The notes under the pieces were generated by a model that worked only from the letters and a program-made list of their open reading frames with translations, had not been told where the DNA came from and did not search any database. The position numbers and the translations under genes were made by a program. Below are positions 62,103 through 64,000 of a stretch of DNA of 64,000 nucleotides, piece after piece. The stretch is from JABMOV01 sp964344305 (GTDB lineage Bacteria; Fidelibacterota; Marinisomatia; Marinisomatales; JABMOV01): NCBI GenBank assembly GCA_964344305.1, contig CAYFMT010000001.1:124001-188000 (forward strand). Direction: 5' to 3'. Positions within the stretch are counted from its first letter, which is position 1, and each line of letters begins with the position of its first letter.

Positions 62103-63013
62103 TGAAGCAAATAAAGTTCGTATTCCTGACTCTTATTCTAATGGTAACGGCCAATGCCCAGCATGCATATGGTGGATTAAATGCATGGTATCATGCCCAT
62201 ACTCTTGCCACGGTAGGTGCAGGCTCTGTGATACCAAACAGCGCAAGTGATCAATTGAACCCTGCGGCGATTTTTGGTGAATCCAGGGAATTTGTGCTGG
62301 GTGTGCTTGGGTATCCCTCCGGTATTAGAAGCGGACAGATCGGGTTTATTTTGCCGGGTAATACCACCGTTTCAATGTTTGGTATCAGGACCCTGAGTTA
62401 CGGCGTTTTTGATGGATACGATGAAAGTGGCAATTCAACCGGAACCTATACTGCATCAGACACATGGTTCACCGGCAGTTACAGCCAATCCATTTTCCAG
62501 GAACAACTCCGATATGGGGTGACTGCCGGGTATTATATCAGCAAACTCTCCTCCTATAACTCAAAATTGATCACAATAACAGCAGGGATGATGTATTATA
62601 TCCAGAAACTTGATCTGCGTTTGGGGCTTAGCATCCAGAATAAAGGCGCTGTTTTGAATGGATACTCCAGGGAAAAGGAGCCATTGCCGGAGATCGTCGT
62701 TGTGGGCGTCTCAAAAAAACTGGAGCATTTGCCCATGACAGTTTTTAGTGATATTGGACAGCTACAATCTACGGATATGATCTGGGTAAAAATTGGTGGT
62801 ATAATCTATGCATCACCACATGTCACCGTGAAATGGGGCACATCAACAGAAAAGTTAAATCAGGTAACCCAGGTAAATCTCACAAACGATTATCTTGGGA
62901 GCTCGGGAATTGGATTAACATTTCATGCAGACGATATAGATTTGAACGTTAGTTCCTATATGTTTGGGACAGGTGGATGGATTCATGGATTTGGATGTGA
63001 TGTCCGTTTTTAA
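62102..63013 (+). CDS. PorV/PorQ-like outer-membrane protein
   Basis: 303 residues overlapping the priA stop by 1 bp (TAATG). It has a signal peptide (MKQIKFVFLTLILMVTANA). The stretch TLATVGAGSVIPNSASDQLNPAAIFGE has the N-P-A core that begins PorV/PorQ-type barrels. The rest alternates beta strands, ending GFGCDVRF. It may be a T9SS component or an unrelated barrel; the match is weaker than for the protein at 7973-8983. Confidence 0.6.
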   Translation: MKQIKFVFLTLILMVTANAQHAYGGLNAWYHAHTLATVGAGSVIPNSASDQLNPAAIFGESREFVLGVLGYPSGIRSGQIGFILPGNTTVSMFGIRTLSYGVFDGYDESGNSTGTYTASDTWFTGSYSQSIFQEQLRYGVTAGYYISKLSSYNSKLITITAGMMYYIQKLDLRLGLSIQNKGAVLNGYSREKEPLPEIVVVGVSKKLEHLPMTVFSDIGQLQSTDMIWVKIGGIIYASPHVTVKWGTSTEKLNQVTQVNLTNDYLGSSGIGLTFHADDIDLNVSSYMFGTGGWIHGFGCDVRF

Positions 63014-63021
63014 ATTATAGG

Positions 63022-64000
63022 GTGAAGGTTTCTTGGTTAGTCGCAATTCTGATTTTATTTGGGTACCTGTTTCCGGATAATAATTCACGAAATCACCTGA
63101 ATGTTGTTTACAACCTGTCCTGTCAGCTTGTAATTCATGAAGAGACGGCTGAGATCATAGGCAAAAATTCCGTCCACATTTCAAACAGCTGGGATCAGCC
63201 ATTAGGTGAACTCTATTTTCGATTAACACCGAATGCGCGCGAAACGGGCTTATCTCTGGAATCAGTTGAAGCGACTCGCGATATAAGAATTTCCGGTGAA
63301 AAAACACCTTACCTGCAACTGGGGTTGTTTCCAGCATTGAAACCGGGTGAGCACATTATCATTGATTTCCAATTTTCTACCAGGATAGCCCCATCTAAAG
63401 ATCCCATGTTATCTCAAATCCGTCAGGATTCCAGTTCGATTCAGGTTCTTGCACAGCATTTTTATCCAACCCTTGAGTGTTTTCACAATAATGGATGGAT
63501 GAAAGACCATCACAATGTATCCATTGGATATCCCCAGGCAAAAGGGGATTACAATGTAGATATCACTGTCCCGGAAGATATGGATGTTGTATCGGGCAGC
63601 CGGGAGAATGAGGTCACCAGTAAACCCGTACGACGGAAATCGTACCGATTTGTGGAAACGAATGTCAATGAGTTTGCGTTTATTGCGTCTACTGAAACAG
63701 AAATGATTGAATCAGAGGATTCGCCATTTTTATTGAGAGCGGCTGTCACGGGTAAAAATCAACAACCCGTTCTAAAAAATGCATTGAAAATGATTGATCC
63801 AGTGTTGCATGTCTACCATGGTTGGTTAGGTGATTTTCCAAAAAATGAACTAACGGTTGTGGCGTTCCAGGATCTACCCGCCAGGGTTATCTCGTGGAAA
63901 AACTTAATTGTTTTTCATCCGGTTTTACTGGATGAGCCCACTATCTCCCATGAACTGGCGAGGCAATGGTTTGGGTTTTATGTGGGTGCCACAGAACCAA
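63022..64000 (+). CDS. M1-peptidase-like protein with altered zinc motif, C-terminus cut off by the window edge
   Basis: 326 codons stay open to the right edge. I chose the GTG at 63022, 8 bp after the previous stop, because it opens a signal peptide-like VKVSWLVAILILFGYLF. Residues 28-225 look like the N-terminal beta domain of M1 aminopeptidases (VHISNSWDQPLGELYFRLTPNA). At 309-317, SHELARQWF corresponds to the H-E-x-x-H-x-W-F-G motif, but the second zinc His is Arg314 (codon AGG). The upstream G-x-M-E-N motif is also absent: DLPARVISWKN lies at that position. It is therefore probably not an active aminopeptidase. The C-terminal region, which may include the third zinc ligand Glu, is outside the window. 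Confidence 0.7.
   Translation, partial: MKVSWLVAILILFGYLFPDNNSRNHLNVVYNLSCQLVIHEETAEIIGKNSVHISNSWDQPLGELYFRLTPNARETGLSLESVEATRDIRISGEKTPYLQLGLFPALKPGEHIIIDFQFSTRIAPSKDPMLSQIRQDSSSIQVLAQHFYPTLECFHNNGWMKDHHNVSIGYPQAKGDYNVDITVPEDMDVVSGSRENEVTSKPVRRKSYRFVETNVNEFAFIASTETEMIESEDSPFLLRAAVTGKNQQPVLKNALKMIDPVLHVYHGWLGDFPKNELTVVAFQDLPARVISWKNLIVFHPVLLDEPTISHELARQWFGFYVGATEP

Noticed and set aside
1..64000. CRISPR arrays, rRNA, tRNA genes and insertion sequences
   Set aside because: I looked in the intergenic gaps for spaced repeats, cloverleaf-like stretches and transposase frames and saw none. A covariance-model search could still find a diverged RNA.

Overview
The window most resembles a marine member of the Fibrobacterota-Chlorobiota-Bacteroidota (FCB) supergroup, probably a Candidatus Marinimicrobia (SAR406)-like bacterium. 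This is inferred from gene content, not from a marker-gene tree. The supporting signs are type IX secretion-style C-terminal sorting domains ending in Y-P-N-P motifs, PorV/PorQ-like outer-membrane proteins, a TonB receptor with an N-terminal carboxypeptidase-regulatory-like domain, ExbB-ExbD-ExbD-TonB, many Bacteroidota-style outer-membrane barrels, and starts that often lack a clear Shine-Dalgarno sequence. Genes are tightly packed, with many 1, 4, 8 or 17 bp overlaps. I see no rRNA, tRNA, CRISPR array, phage or insertion sequence.

Layout: 1-1177 (-) truncated transglutaminase-like protein. 1482-8983 (+) surface block: TonB receptor, large T9SS cargo, PorV-like protein, closed by a strong terminator. 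9073-16516 (-) envelope operon: CPBP protease, MgtE, GT-B glycosyltransferase, Wzi-like barrel, DUF3108-like protein, small membrane protein, degenerate AroQ-like protein, M23 lipoprotein. 16686-17909 (+) second T9SS cargo. 17959-21848 (-) proS, recO, a possible Lnb/DUF4105-like protein and a rhomboid protease. 22136-25209 (+) FabI-like reductase, two small membrane proteins and a B12-binding radical SAM enzyme. 25229-28909 (-) etfB, etfA and an acyl-CoA dehydrogenase. 29031-33047 (+) methyltransferase and three envelope proteins that share a small DGxxxxG beta module. 33058-36627 (-) TPR lipoprotein, MFS and EamA transporters, thioredoxin-like protein, YqgE. 36750-41107 (+) two membrane proteins and sdhCAB. 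41152-47088 (-) two paralogous FG-GAP/Ig giant proteins. 47534-54240 (+) complete trp operon. 54308-59737 (+) barrel protein, S41 protease, exbB-exbD-exbD-tonB and a second TonB. 59874-64000 (+) priA, a PorV/PorQ-like protein and a truncated M1-peptidase-like protein.

The clearest regulated unit is the trp operon trpR-trpE-trpG-trpDC-trpF-trpB-trpA. A TrpR-family repressor is the first gene. Sixteen bases upstream of it lies a palindrome matching 15 of 18 positions of the enterobacterial trp operator as I recall it, so autoregulated tryptophan repression is predicted. TrpD and TrpC are fused.

The best candidates for something undescribed are: the glycosyltransferase/Wzi/DUF3108/AroQ-like/M23 operon, whose AroQ-fold member has lost its dehydroquinase catalytic residues; the M1-like protein at the right edge with HELAR in place of HExxH; the three-gene cluster built on a shared Sm/SH3-like module; and the tandem FG-GAP/Ig paralogues.
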